64,000 bases of DNA from CAWKAV01 sp963847735 (GCA_963847735.1 CAWKAV010000002.1:62001-126000); one strand, 5' to 3'; shown: positions 25,659 to 33,873, counted from the stretch's first letter. Notes: generated from the sequence alone by a model not told the origin. Numbers and translations are program-made.

Positions 25659-26630
25659 GTGAATAATATTGTGCAGTTAGGTGTTAATGAAAATATCATT
25701 GATCTGATCAGTGTACAGTCAATACAGGATCTGCCTCCCGGGATCACTGCTCTGGCTGACGCAGTCCGTCAACTGCACGGCAATTCTGTGCGCGCGGTGC
25801 TGTTTTACGGCTCCTGCCTGCGTTCGGGCAATGTTCACGACGGCCTCGCTGATCTTTATCTGCTAGTGAATGACTATCAATCGGCGTTCAACAGCCGCAC
25901 CCTTGCTTTTTTCAACAAACTGCTGCCGCCCAACGTATTTTACCTGGAGGTGCCATTTGAAGGACATGTGCTGCGAGCCAAGTATGCCGTGCTCACACTC
26001 TCGGATTTTCGCAAAGGAACAGAGCGCTGGTTCCATTCCTACCTGTGGGGCAGATTTTCCCAGAAGTCCGGCATAATCTACGCCTATGATGAATCTGTCT
26101 TACGCCAGGTGCAGGAAGCCTTAGCTTGTGCCGTTAGAAGATTTGTTGTGCAAACACTACCCCAGATGGATACCCCGTTCAACGCGCGGGACCTGTGGAC
26201 CAAAGGACTTTCTCTCAGCTATCGTTCAGAACTGCGCACCGAACAACCTGAGAGGGCAGCAGAACGCATCTTTGATGCCGAACCGGATTATTACCAGGCG
26301 TTGACCGGCTTTACCCTTGATGCTTCTCCATACAACATGATTGTCAAGAGTGAAACAGAACCTCCTCGCTATCAGGTGAAAATTTCTGCACAGTCTCAAC
26401 GCTTAAACGGAATTTCCTGGCGAGTGAGGATCCTTCAGGGCAAAATCCTCTCGATCTTGCGGCTTTTGAAAGGACTTTTGACCTTCAAGGGCGGCATTGA
26501 TTACATCCTCTGGAAAATTGAGAGGCATTCAGGTGTACGGGTCGAGGTAAGCCCGACCTTGAGACGCTTGCCACCCATTGCAGCCATTGTCATTTTCTGG
26601 CGACTGTATCGACAGCAAGCATTCCGCTAG
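25659..26630 (+). CDS. TAM41/Mmp37-like phosphatidate cytidylyltransferase homologue
   Basis: A 323-residue protein starting at GTG, 22 bases after the lipid kinase. I recognise the order of motifs of the mitochondrial TAM41 family. VLFYGSCLRSGN is the nucleotidyltransferase GS motif (about residue 50). ADLYLLVNDYQSAF supplies the spaced Asp residues. AKYAVLTLSDFRKGTERW continues into SYLWGRFSQKS, like the family's KYGV...W..Y.aGR.qKP block. The C-terminal part has LPQMDTPF and LSLSYRSELRTE. TAM41 makes CDP-diacylglycerol from phosphatidate and CTP. Following a ceramide kinase, this one could make CDP-ceramide; that substrate is inference. Confidence 0.72.
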   Translation: MNNIVQLGVNENIIDLISVQSIQDLPPGITALADAVRQLHGNSVRAVLFYGSCLRSGNVHDGLADLYLLVNDYQSAFNSRTLAFFNKLLPPNVFYLEVPFEGHVLRAKYAVLTLSDFRKGTERWFHSYLWGRFSQKSGIIYAYDESVLRQVQEALACAVRRFVVQTLPQMDTPFNARDLWTKGLSLSYRSELRTEQPERAAERIFDAEPDYYQALTGFTLDASPYNMIVKSETEPPRYQVKISAQSQRLNGISWRVRILQGKILSILRLLKGLLTFKGGIDYILWKIERHSGVRVEVSPTLRRLPPIAAIVIFWRLYRQQAFR

Positions 26631-27276
26631 CCTCTAATTTAATAATTATATTACTCACTCAGAACCGCACCTCAATTCCCGGCTTTCAAATTTGCCCTGT
26701 AGGACGTTTTTTCGTTCCGGGGAAGGCTCAGGTATGGGCTGCTTTGCTTCGAGTTTGATTTTTGTAACTCTTTATTGACGATTCTCTTTTTGGTTGCTCT
26801 TTCTAGAGAGATCTGGTGATCTTTACATCCTTTCCCACAATGCACAGATAACAACCTATAAGTTTACATAATATATATTATGCGACGTTGTGTGTGCAGC
26901 TTTTGATTTTATTTATGATGCGAAAGCAACCCAGATGTCTTCACCCACCATCCGGAGATTATCCTCGCACTGTCAAAGACAACCGTGAGAGGCTCGAGCA
27001 TCAAGTGTCTTACATTTAAACATGCTTGAGGTTGATCAAGAATCAACACTTAAATTTTTTTCAATATCAGCGACACGCATATAAATTGTGGAGAAATCTT
27101 ACAGATAGCCAATTGGGTATTATTTAGCGTAACCATAAATCTTTTTCCTATGCCCTCCTTCCCACAATAATCCCTCCCCTTCCGGTCAACTCCCCGGTCC
27201 CTGCGTTGTCGCAAAGACCGGGGAGGAAAGACAGTAGTTTTCGATCCGAAGCAGAGATCGGATATTGACAAATAAA
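26631..27276. other. 646-base gene-free region between convergent genes
   Basis: No convincing gene is present. Short ORFs lack ribosome binding sites and family features. It contains a perfect 16-base AT palindrome, CATAATATATATTATG, at 26867-26882. Two stem-loops lie downstream of amtB: ATCCGA/TCGGAT at 27244-27263, and a GC-rich stem CCCCGGTC/GACCGGGG at 27192-27223. Neither has the T-run of a classic terminator, although they sit where amtB transcription should end. Base composition is more A/T-rich than the neighbouring genes. Confidence 0.5.
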
Positions 27277-28551
27277 TTAATAATTATAACCAGTTTCCGA
27301 GTGAGCCGATTGATCGAGGCCTCTGCGTTCATCATCTTTTTCAACACGGAGTCCCATGGTTTTGTTTAAGACAAACAGCAGCAGGAGAGTGACGATAACA
27401 GCATAAACCCCAGCAGCGACTACGCCGAGTATTTGTACTCCAAGCTGATGCAGATTCCCGCCGATCAGGCCGGTTGCACCGATGCTGGCAAAAATCCCCG
27501 TAGCAACGGCACCCCAGGCACCACCCAGACCGTGAATGCCAAAAGCGTCGAGGGAGTCGTCGTAACCGAAGCGATGCTTCATCATCACACCACCGTAGCA
27601 AACAAAACCGGCCGAAAGGCCCATCAACAGGGCCCAACCCGGAGTCACGAAACCGGCGGCGGGCGTGATGACAACGAGACCGGCAACGATCCCCGATGCA
27701 GCTCCCAAGGCACTCGGCTTACCGGCGTGGAACCACTCGATCATGATCCACGACAAGGCTCCAGCAGCGGCAGCAGCCTGAGTGGTCGTAAAAGCCAGGG
27801 CCGCACTAGCGCCTGAACTCAGGGCGCTGCCCGCATTGAAGCCGAACCAACCGAACCAGAGCAGTCCGGCGCCAAGCAAGGTCATCGGCAGGTTGTGTGG
27901 CACCATGCGCTCTTGCGGATAGCCGATCCGTTTGCCGAGGAATAAAGCAATTATCAGAGCGCTGATGCCAGATGACAAGTGAACGACCGTACCTCCGGCA
28001 AAGTCGAGTGCTCCCAAGGCCGCCAGCCAGCCTCCGGAACCCCAGACCCAGTGGCAAAGCGGATCATAAACCAGGGTTGCCCATAGCAGGATAAAGACAC
28101 AGTAGGTGGAGAACTTCATCCGCTCGGCAACAGCTCCGGAGATCAGGGCCGGGGTGATAATGGCGAACATGCCCTGAAACATGACAAACACATAGGTCGG
28201 GATGGTCCCTGTCAGACTTTCCGGGGTAATCCCATTGAGAAACAGGTTGTCGAGACTGCCAATCAGGGGGCCGGAACCACCAAATGCGAGACTGTAACCA
28301 AAGGCAATCCATTGGACACCGATGATCGCCAAGGCCGCAAAGGTGTGCATGCTGGTCGAAAGAACATTCTTTGAGCGGACCATCCCGCCATAGAAGAGCG
28401 CCAGGCCGGGTAGCATGACCAGAACCAAGGCTGATGAAACCAGCATCCAGGCGGTATCTCCGGTATCCGGACCTTCGGTCGCCAGCGAGGTTGAGGTCAT
28501 CAGGGAAAAAGCGAGTGGCAGCGTTAGCAGCTTGAGAAGTCGGTTCATCAT
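27277..28551 (-). CDS. amtB: ammonium transporter
   Basis: A 424-residue Amt-family ammonium channel of the inner membrane. It has a cleavable signal peptide (LLTLPLAFSLMTSTSLATEG) and eleven predicted helices. Family blocks include LVMLPGLALFYGGMVRSKN, the conserved Asp in LVYDPLCHWVWG, FAGGTVVHLSSG with the first pore His, and FGIHGLGGAWGAVATG with the second pore His. The ribosome binding site is GGAGG. A -24/-12 promoter lies about 60 bases upstream. No glnK/glnB gene is adjacent in this window, unlike the common amtB-glnK pairing. Confidence 0.95.
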   Translation of the reverse strand: MMNRLLKLLTLPLAFSLMTSTSLATEGPDTGDTAWMLVSSALVLVMLPGLALFYGGMVRSKNVLSTSMHTFAALAIIGVQWIAFGYSLAFGGSGPLIGSLDNLFLNGITPESLTGTIPTYVFVMFQGMFAIITPALISGAVAERMKFSTYCVFILLWATLVYDPLCHWVWGSGGWLAALGALDFAGGTVVHLSSGISALIIALFLGKRIGYPQERMVPHNLPMTLLGAGLLWFGWFGFNAGSALSSGASAALAFTTTQAAAAAGALSWIMIEWFHAGKPSALGAASGIVAGLVVITPAAGFVTPGWALLMGLSAGFVCYGGVMMKHRFGYDDSLDAFGIHGLGGAWGAVATGIFASIGATGLIGGNLHQLGVQILGVVAAGVYAVIVTLLLLFVLNKTMGLRVEKDDERRGLDQSAHSETGYNY

Positions 28552-28888
28552 TGATCCTCCAGGGTTGTGATTCTCTAGGGTATCTTTGGCTTATGTGCCA
28601 ATTATCTGGGAAGCAACCAGTATGCCAGAAAAGAATCTTGAAATATCAATAGGTTAGGATTGGAGAGGATTGAGAATGATTAAAATACTAGCAGGGATGC
28701 CTTTATAAAGGGTACAAGGAAGCTGCCCCCAGAAGGTAAAATTAAATTGATCACGTCACCAGGAATTTAACGACAACAGCTTTGGGTTGCCGGCACTTTG
28801 TCTCAACGGACAAGTGTTCTGACCGTTCTTGTGTCTCAAACCAGCCAGTCCGTACCAATCAAACTCAAATCCATCGATTCAAAAACAC
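28552..28888. other. amtB upstream region
   Basis: 337 bases between the start of amtB and the stop of the response regulator gene, both leftward. It holds the sigma-54 type promoter described separately. A perfect 12-base palindrome CCTTTATAAAGG at 28700-28711 lies about 80 bases upstream of that promoter, within range for an activator site, although it does not match the NtrC consensus. No gene is seen. Confidence 0.45.
28612..28627 (-). promoter_or_regulatory. sigma-54 (RpoN) promoter of amtB
   Basis: Read leftward, CTGGCATACTGGTTGCTT has GG (28626-28625) and GC (28614-28613) separated by exactly 10 bases. This matches the essential -24/-12 elements TGGCA and TTGCT. Transcription would start near 28601, 50 bases before the ATG. 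Sigma-54 control of ammonium transport by nitrogen-regulated NtrC-type activators is well established. Confidence 0.75.
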
Positions 28889-29869
28889 CTACTCTTTTTT
28901 ACCTTTATTCTGTCTTTTTAACTGGTGGATAATCCCTGATTTCTCAAGGGCTATGCCAGCGTGATGTGCCAGTTGTACGAGGAACTGCAGGTTCTGGTCG
29001 GTGAAAGGTGTTTTGTGAGCGTGTCCGAAGAGAATCATGACACCTATTGATTTGTCCCGAAGGTAGAGTGGGACAGAGAGTAGTCCTGGCTCTGCAATCA
29101 GATGTTGTTCATCCAATGTGATGCGGTCCATCATGTAGGCTGGCAGTTGACCTGAGACGACCAGCGGGCTGCCACTTTGGGCGATATCAAGCAGGAGTCC
29201 TTCGGGGAGTTTTTCTGTATATTCACGTGCAAAGTCTGCCGGGATGCCACGACTCATCTTGATGCCGAAATGGTTGCCGTTATTGGCTCGGACCAGAGCC
29301 AGCAAGCCACATTTTGCGTGCAGGGTATCTAGGACCGTGTCAAGCAGGCGTCCCAGCAGATCGCTGATCTCAATGGCAGAATTGATCGTTTCAATTGCTT
29401 CACTGAGAGCTGTCATCATGGCCAATGATTGGCGCAACTCCTGGTTGCGATATTCCAGTTCAGCCAAAAGGACCCGATTTTGGTGGCGCAAATCGATCTG
29501 CTCGAAGGCCCGATCGATAACGTTGAAGAGTATTTCGGAGGTGTCAATAGGACGAACAATAAAATCAAAGGCACCATGCCTTAAGGCCTGCAAGAGGTTG
29601 AAAGAAGAGGCATTGTGCGTGGTGAGAATGACCTCGGTTTCCGGGAAGCGCTGCTTGATCTTCTGGAGCAGGTAAAGGCCGCTGCGCGTCGGCAAGTCGG
29701 TCTCCGATATGACCAGTGTGGCAGGGTTCAACTTCATCTGTTCCCAGGCGTCTTCAGTCGTATCCGCTTCAAGAACCAGATCATCTCTCGAAAGCAGCAT
29801 GGACTTGAGCTGCTGCCGACGCTTGGAAACGTCATCGACAATCAGGATGGTGTGAATTTTCATCGTCAT
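28889..29869 (-). CDS. response regulator with receiver, coiled-coil and GAF domains; Glu at the phosphoacceptor site
   Basis: A protein of about 326 residues. The receiver domain starts IHTILIVDDVSKRR with the acidic pair. At the phosphoacceptor position the sequence is LVISETDLPTRSG: in the D-x-x-x-P spacing a Glu (about residue 56) stands where Asp is expected. The later Thr (VILTTHNA) and Pro region (FIVRPIDT, where Lys is usually found before Pro) are also changed. A short helical linker and a GAF domain (about residues 150-315) follow; there is no output enzyme or DNA-binding domain. It could be a constitutive or ligand-sensing adaptor. The start may be one of several close GTG/ATG codons. 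Confidence 0.8.
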   Translation of the reverse strand: MTMKIHTILIVDDVSKRRQQLKSMLLSRDDLVLEADTTEDAWEQMKLNPATLVISETDLPTRSGLYLLQKIKQRFPETEVILTTHNASSFNLLQALRHGAFDFIVRPIDTSEILFNVIDRAFEQIDLRHQNRVLLAELEYRNQELRQSLAMMTALSEAIETINSAIEISDLLGRLLDTVLDTLHAKCGLLALVRANNGNHFGIKMSRGIPADFAREYTEKLPEGLLLDIAQSGSPLVVSGQLPAYMMDRITLDEQHLIAEPGLLSVPLYLRDKSIGVMILFGHAHKTPFTDQNLQFLVQLAHHAGIALEKSGIIHQLKRQNKGKKE

Positions 29870-30083
29870 GGTCACGGAATCCCAACAGATTAAATGGATC
29901 TGTTATGTCTCCACTTGAAGTTTCCAGAAAATCTCGAATTTGATTTTCTCAATAATAACGAACACCGACAATCGGAACAAGCGATAAACACCATTATATC
30001 TTTGGGCGATGACCTTGTGCTCTTTTTAGAGCCAGGGATCGGCCAGTTTGATACGATTCAGTGTTTGCATAACAACTCTGTCA

Positions 30084-30455
30084 TCAAGGCTGCTTCCAGA
30101 CAGCAACCGCAAGCAGCAGCCAGCCGCACAGAAAGGCAAGCCCTCCCAGCGGTGTGATCATGCCAAGGCCCCTTACCCCGGAGAGGACCATCAGGTAAAG
30201 TGAACCTGAAAAAAGGGCGGTTCCAGACAGGAGCATCCAACCAGAGACGCGCAGCAAAGAAGCATCCGGCAGCAACTGGCAAAGGATGCCGACCAGCAAC
30301 AGGCCAAGCGCATGGACCAGGTGGTACTGAACACCGGTCTGCCAGACGGCCAACATTTCCGGAGAGACCCTGGCTTTTAAACCGTGAGCACCAAAAGCAC
30401 CCAAAGCTACTCCCAGGAATGCGCTCAGGCTACCAAGGATGACGAATGTTTTCAT
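30084..30455 (-). CDS. DUF423 small membrane protein (YgdD-like)
   Basis: A 123-residue integral membrane protein with four predicted helices. The start FVILGSLSAFLGVALGAFGAHGLK and the segment VQYHLVHALGLLLVG are typical of the DUF423 family, whose function is unknown. TPLGGLAFLCGWLLLAV near the end is also conserved. It is monocistronic, 120 bases from tesB on the same strand. The 214 bases between it and the response regulator show nothing recognisable. Confidence 0.88.
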   Translation of the reverse strand: MKTFVILGSLSAFLGVALGAFGAHGLKARVSPEMLAVWQTGVQYHLVHALGLLLVGILCQLLPDASLLRVSGWMLLSGTALFSGSLYLMVLSGVRGLGMITPLGGLAFLCGWLLLAVAVWKQP

Positions 30456-30575
30456 GGTAAGTCACCTCACTGTGCAACTTTATAAAACTGGCAATGGGTT
30501 GTTACTTAACCCGCTCCTATAGTGACCAGCAGCATCCCCTCCCCGCCGGGGTTCTGTTAATCACCACTGATGACA

Positions 30576-31430
30576 TCAAACCCTGCGAATCATACCCTCC
30601 TGCGCCACAGAAGCAACCAACCTCCCCTCACGGGTAAACAAATTACCACGACTGAACCCCCGCCCATGTGACATGTTCGGGCTGTCCATGCTGTAGAGCA
30701 GCCACTCGTCCATGCGGAAATCGCGGTGAAACCACATGGCATGATCAAGGCTTGCGGCGCGTATTGCACCTTGGGTAAAGGTCAGTCCATGCGGCAGCAA
30801 GGCCGTGCCGAGCAGTGAATAGTCGGACGCGTAGGCCAGGATCACCTTGTGCATCGCCGGATCATCGGGCAAGGTGCCTACCGCGCGAAGCCAGATATCC
30901 CGCATTGGTGGGGCCGGTTCGGGATTGAGGGGATGAGATGGCTGAACCGGCCGCAGTTCAATGGGCCGCTGCCACTGCATAAAACGGCGTAATTTTTCGG
31001 GGATGTCGGCCAGAGCCTGTTTGCCGAGCTCGGTTATGTTCGGCAAACCCTCCGGGCCGGGCACTTCGGGCATCGTGCACTGATGCTCGAGTCCCTCTTC
31101 GCTGATCTTGAAGGATGCCGACATGTTGAAGATCGGCTTGCCGCGCTGGATCGCCACGACCCGCCGGGTTGTATAACTCTTGCCATCACGAATCCTGTCG
31201 ACCTCGTATACAACCGGCGCCTTCTTGTCGCCGGGTCGCAGGAAATAGGCGTGCAACGAATGGGCCTGGCGCCCCTCAACAGTCTGATTGGCCGCAAACA
31301 GGGCCTGGCCGAGGACCTGGCCACCGTACACGTTGGGGCTGCCTATATCCCGGCTATCTCCACGATAAAGGTTCTCTTCGAGACGTTCGAGAGTCAAATG
31401 TTTGAGCAATTCCTGCGTGATCTCTTCCAT
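30576..31430 (-). CDS. tesB: acyl-CoA thioesterase II
   Basis: A 284-residue double-hotdog thioesterase that hydrolyses acyl-CoA to fatty acid and CoA in the cytoplasm. Family blocks are intact: NVYGGQVLGQALFAA, SLHAYFLRPGD, VDRIRDGKSYTTRRVVAIQ in the N-terminal hotdog, and AASLDHAMWFHRDF with the catalytic Asp in the C-terminal hotdog. Length equals the usual 285 residues. AGGTG precedes the ATG. In anaerobic relatives TesB recycles CoA during aromatic or fatty-acid degradation; nothing local shows its regulation apart from the odd terminator-like hairpin just upstream. Confidence 0.92.
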   Translation of the reverse strand: MEEITQELLKHLTLERLEENLYRGDSRDIGSPNVYGGQVLGQALFAANQTVEGRQAHSLHAYFLRPGDKKAPVVYEVDRIRDGKSYTTRRVVAIQRGKPIFNMSASFKISEEGLEHQCTMPEVPGPEGLPNITELGKQALADIPEKLRRFMQWQRPIELRPVQPSHPLNPEPAPPMRDIWLRAVGTLPDDPAMHKVILAYASDYSLLGTALLPHGLTFTQGAIRAASLDHAMWFHRDFRMDEWLLYSMDSPNMSHGRGFSRGNLFTREGRLVASVAQEGMIRRV

Positions 31431-31477
31431 TGCTGCACCTGAGAAGCTCTTTTTGGAGACCCTAAACCACTGTACAT

Positions 31478-31589
31478 AAAAAAAACCGCGCCGCCCGGAC
31501 CAGCCAGACCAACACGGTTCAAAAACTACTGGCTGCTAACGGCCCCCTCCCGAAAAACCCCAGAACATTTCAGTACAATTCAAATTAAC
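31478..31589 (-). ncRNA. candidate small RNA or tesB leader ending in a Rho-independent terminator
   Basis: On the minus strand a 7-bp stem (AACCGTG/CGCGGTT, 31519-31513 with 31490-31484) is followed by eight T (31485-31478), a good intrinsic terminator, yet no gene ends before it. About 105 bases upstream is TTGACG (31624-31619), with AAACTA/TAGTTT (31601-31596) at 17-base spacing as a weak -10. A short transcript of about 110 bases, or an attenuated tesB leader, would explain both. The rest of the 315-base gap (31431-31745) shows no gene. Confidence 0.35.
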
Positions 31590-31745
31590 TTGTTGAAACT
31601 ACTTCATAGTTACCAATTCGTCAAGCAGGTTCACTCTGCCGGACCCAATCTCTCTTAAACTTGAATCAAAGGTCTGTTTGCTGGTAGGATGTGAGAAAGA
31701 CTTTACATCAAAACCATTGCCATAAAGAACTCAAAAGGCTGTCCC

Positions 31746-32324
31746 ATGAAACAGCTCATCCTGGCCGCCCTCTTCCTGATGCTCAACAGCGCAGCACATG
31801 CAGAAATCTACAAATGGGTCGATGCAAACGGCAGGATTCACTTCAGCGACAAGCCCAACTCCAAGGATGCCGAGGAAATTAAAATTCGTGGCACAGGCAT
31901 CACTCTTGACAAGACTGATGAAGAGATCGAACAGGAAAAGAAGGTCGAGGAGCAACAGACTCTGCAACACAGCCTGCAGGACAGCGAGATTGCAGCAAAA
32001 AAGACAACCGTAAAGAAGAAGGATAAAGAGGAAAACGAAGTTATCTCTGAAGCTGATTATAAAATCACGGTGAGCGTAGGCAAGCTCGGAGCGGATGCGA
32101 TCAGAATTTCCGGTCGCATCGGCAGGGGGCCAGTCTGCAAAAGCTTGAACATTACAGCGACGGCAAGCAATGAAAACGGCCTGAGCACAACCATTACACA
32201 ACAAGTCAGGAAAATATCTTTGCACGGATCAACGGTGTTTGAAGGCACCAACAGGGTCAATGGCAGTGGAGAAGATCGCGGCTTTTGGAAAGTCGACAAG
32301 ATCACGATCACCTGCAATGATTAG
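31746..32324 (+). CDS. DUF4124-domain exported protein
   Basis: A 192-residue protein with a signal peptide (QLILAALFLMLNSAAHA) directly followed by the DUF4124 motif EIYKWVDANGRIHFSDKP. After a charged, probably coiled-coil stretch (about residues 60-100), a beta-rich C-terminal domain follows with two Cys (GPVCKSLN and ITITCND), perhaps disulfide-bonded in the periplasm. DUF4124 proteins are common in Proteobacteria and have no settled function. It is monocistronic, ahead of the tRNA-Pro terminator on the other strand. Confidence 0.8.
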   Translation: MKQLILAALFLMLNSAAHAEIYKWVDANGRIHFSDKPNSKDAEEIKIRGTGITLDKTDEEIEQEKKVEEQQTLQHSLQDSEIAAKKTTVKKKDKEENEVISEADYKITVSVGKLGADAIRISGRIGRGPVCKSLNITATASNENGLSTTITQQVRKISLHGSTVFEGTNRVNGSGEDRGFWKVDKITITCND

Positions 32325-32342
32325 ACGCTTGTCTTGCCAGAC

Positions 32343-32377
32343 AAAAAAACGGAGCAGATCATTAAAGATCCACTCCG
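32343..32377 (-). terminator. Rho-independent terminator after tRNA-Pro
   Basis: Minus-strand stem CGGAGTGGATC (32377-32367) pairs with GATCTGCTCCG (32360-32350) around a 6-base loop. It is followed by seven T (32349-32343). It begins ten bases after the encoded CCA of the tRNA. Confidence 0.8.
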
Positions 32378-32386
32378 CTTTAAATT

Positions 32387-32463
32387 TGGTCGGGGCGAGA
32401 AGATTCGAACTTCCGACCCCGTGCACCCCATGCACGTGCGCTACCAGGCTGCGCTACGCCCCG
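32387..32463 (-). tRNA. tRNA-Pro (anticodon GGG)
   Basis: A 77-base cloverleaf on the minus strand. The acceptor stem CGGGGCG pairs with CGCCCCG, the D-arm contains AGCGCAGCCTGGTAGCGCA, and the anticodon stem CGTGC/GCACG encloses loop ATGGGGT with anticodon GGG. The T-arm is GTCGG AAGTTCGAATCT-like with the invariant TTCGAAT. Discriminator A is followed by an encoded CCA. It reads CCC (and CCU) codons. Confidence 0.95.
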
Positions 32464-32473
32464 ACGGACTCGA

Positions 32474-32502
32474 ATTATTGTTTATATCCACCCTTTTGTC
32501 AA
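32474..32502 (-). promoter_or_regulatory. sigma-70 promoter of tRNA-Pro
   Basis: TTGACA (32502-32497) and AATAAT (32479-32474) are spaced by 17 bases on the minus strand, a near-perfect housekeeping promoter. The start would fall about 4 bases before the mature tRNA 5' end. Confidence 0.75.
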
Positions 32503-32565
32503 GCCTTAATCCCCTGCTTTTGAAATGCTAAAATATCCTTATAATACAAGTAGATAGAGAATTAT

Positions 32566-33873
32566 TTACTTGTTTCTTCTGTCGATAATGCGGTTTGCTT
32601 TGCCTTCGTGACGAGGTATGGCCGAAGGCTCGACCAGCTTTATTTTGGCATGCAGGCCGATATTGGTTGCCAGACGTTTTTCCAGCATCTCCACGAAAGC
32701 ACGCTGCTTCTTCATTTCATCAAAGAAGATGTTCTCGGTGACCTCAACCTGGACCTCCAGAGTATCGAGAGTTCCTTGCCGATCGACGATCAGTTGATAA
32801 TGGGGCTCACAGCCTTCAACCTGGAAAAGCACTTCCTCGATCTGGGTGGGAAAGACATTAACGCCCTTGATGATCAACATATCATCGCTGCGACCCATGG
32901 TTTTTTCCATCCGCACCAGATTGCGTCCGCAGGCGCAAGGCTCATAATTCAGGCGGGTAATGTCTCGTGTCCGATAGCGGATCAAGGGAATTGCTTCCTG
33001 CACGATGTTGGTAAGAACCAGTTCACCCTTCTCTCCCGGCGGCAAAACCTCTCCGGTCTCGGGATTGATAATTTCCGGCAGGAAGTGATCCTCAAAAATA
33101 TGCATACCTTTCTTGCACAGGCACTCGCCGGCCACTCCCGGACCGACGATCTCGGAAAGACCATAATTATCAGTCGCCACAATATTCAGGCGCTGCTCGA
33201 TCTCCCTACGCATCTCCTCACTCCATGGCTCACCACCAAACAGGCCGACCCTCAAGCTCAGATAGGTTCGTGCATCGTGCCCCATCTTTTCGATACGGTC
33301 AGCCAGGGTCAGTGCGTAGGAAGGTGTGCAGACCAGCGCCGTCGCGCCGTAATCCTTGAGTATCATGATCTGGCGCTCAGTGTTGCCGCCAGACATCGGG
33401 ATAACGGCCGAGCCGATCAATTCGGCACCATAGTGAAGGCCGAAGGCACCGGTAAAAAGACCATAACCAAAGGCTATATGGACGATATCGTCGGGTAGAA
33501 CGCCTGCAGCCGTCAATAATCGGGCAACCAGACCTGCCCAGTCATTCAGATCTTTGCGTGAATAGCCGACAACGGTCGGTTTGCCGGTGGTGCCGGAGGA
33601 TGAATGAATCCTGACCACGTCACGCATCGGTACGGCAAACATGCCGTAAGGATAATTCTGACGCAGGTCATCCTTGATTGTAAATGGCAGTTTGGCAAGA
33701 TCGGAAAGGCAGCGGATATCGGATGGCCCGATAACAGCCTGTTTGAATTTTTCCTGGTAACACGGCACCTTGGTAACCCGCTCAAGCGTTGTGCGCAAAC
33801 GCTCCAGCTGCAGGCGCTCAAGATCCTTTCTCTCCAGGCACTCATGAAGGGGATCCCAGATATTATGTTTCAC
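32566..33873 (-). CDS. paaK: phenylacetate-CoA ligase (downstream copy)
   Basis: A 435-residue adenylate-forming ligase that converts phenylacetate or another aryl acid to its CoA ester. The P-loop is HSSSGTTGKPTVVGYSRKD (near residue 92). NYGLSEIVGPGVAGEC and RYRTRDITRLNYEPCACGR (with zinc-binding-like Cys) follow, as does the C-terminal VFPTQIEEVLFQVEG. It is last in a leftward operon with the ACT-domain gene and a second ligase. In anaerobes such ligases act with indolepyruvate oxidoreductase in aromatic amino-acid fermentation. That enzyme is not in this window, so the link is from family knowledge. Confidence 0.9.
   Translation of the reverse strand: MKHNIWDPLHECLERKDLERLQLERLRTTLERVTKVPCYQEKFKQAVIGPSDIRCLSDLAKLPFTIKDDLRQNYPYGMFAVPMRDVVRIHSSSGTTGKPTVVGYSRKDLNDWAGLVARLLTAAGVLPDDIVHIAFGYGLFTGAFGLHYGAELIGSAVIPMSGGNTERQIMILKDYGATALVCTPSYALTLADRIEKMGHDARTYLSLRVGLFGGEPWSEEMRREIEQRLNIVATDNYGLSEIVGPGVAGECLCKKGMHIFEDHFLPEIINPETGEVLPPGEKGELVLTNIVQEAIPLIRYRTRDITRLNYEPCACGRNLVRMEKTMGRSDDMLIIKGVNVFPTQIEEVLFQVEGCEPHYQLIVDRQGTLDTLEVQVEVTENIFFDEMKKQRAFVEMLEKRLATNIGLHAKIKLVEPSAIPRHEGKANRIIDRRNK

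Noticed and set aside
26672..26854. 60-codon minus-strand ORF in the large gap after the TAM41-like gene
   Set aside because: No ribosome binding site, Lys/Ser-rich low-complexity composition and no recognisable domain; the sequence around it is AT-rich intergenic.
27192..27223. GC-rich stem-loop CCCCGGTC/GACCGGGG as an amtB terminator
   Set aside because: Position is right, but there is no T-run on the minus strand, so it is mentioned only as a stem-loop in the intergenic entry.
27050..27271. 73-codon minus-strand ORF downstream of amtB
   Set aside because: It runs through the stem-loops that should end amtB transcription and has no ribosome binding site or family features.
29894..30157. 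87-codon plus-strand ORF before the DUF423 gene
   Set aside because: Partly antisense to DUF423 and without a Shine-Dalgarno; composition suggests chance.
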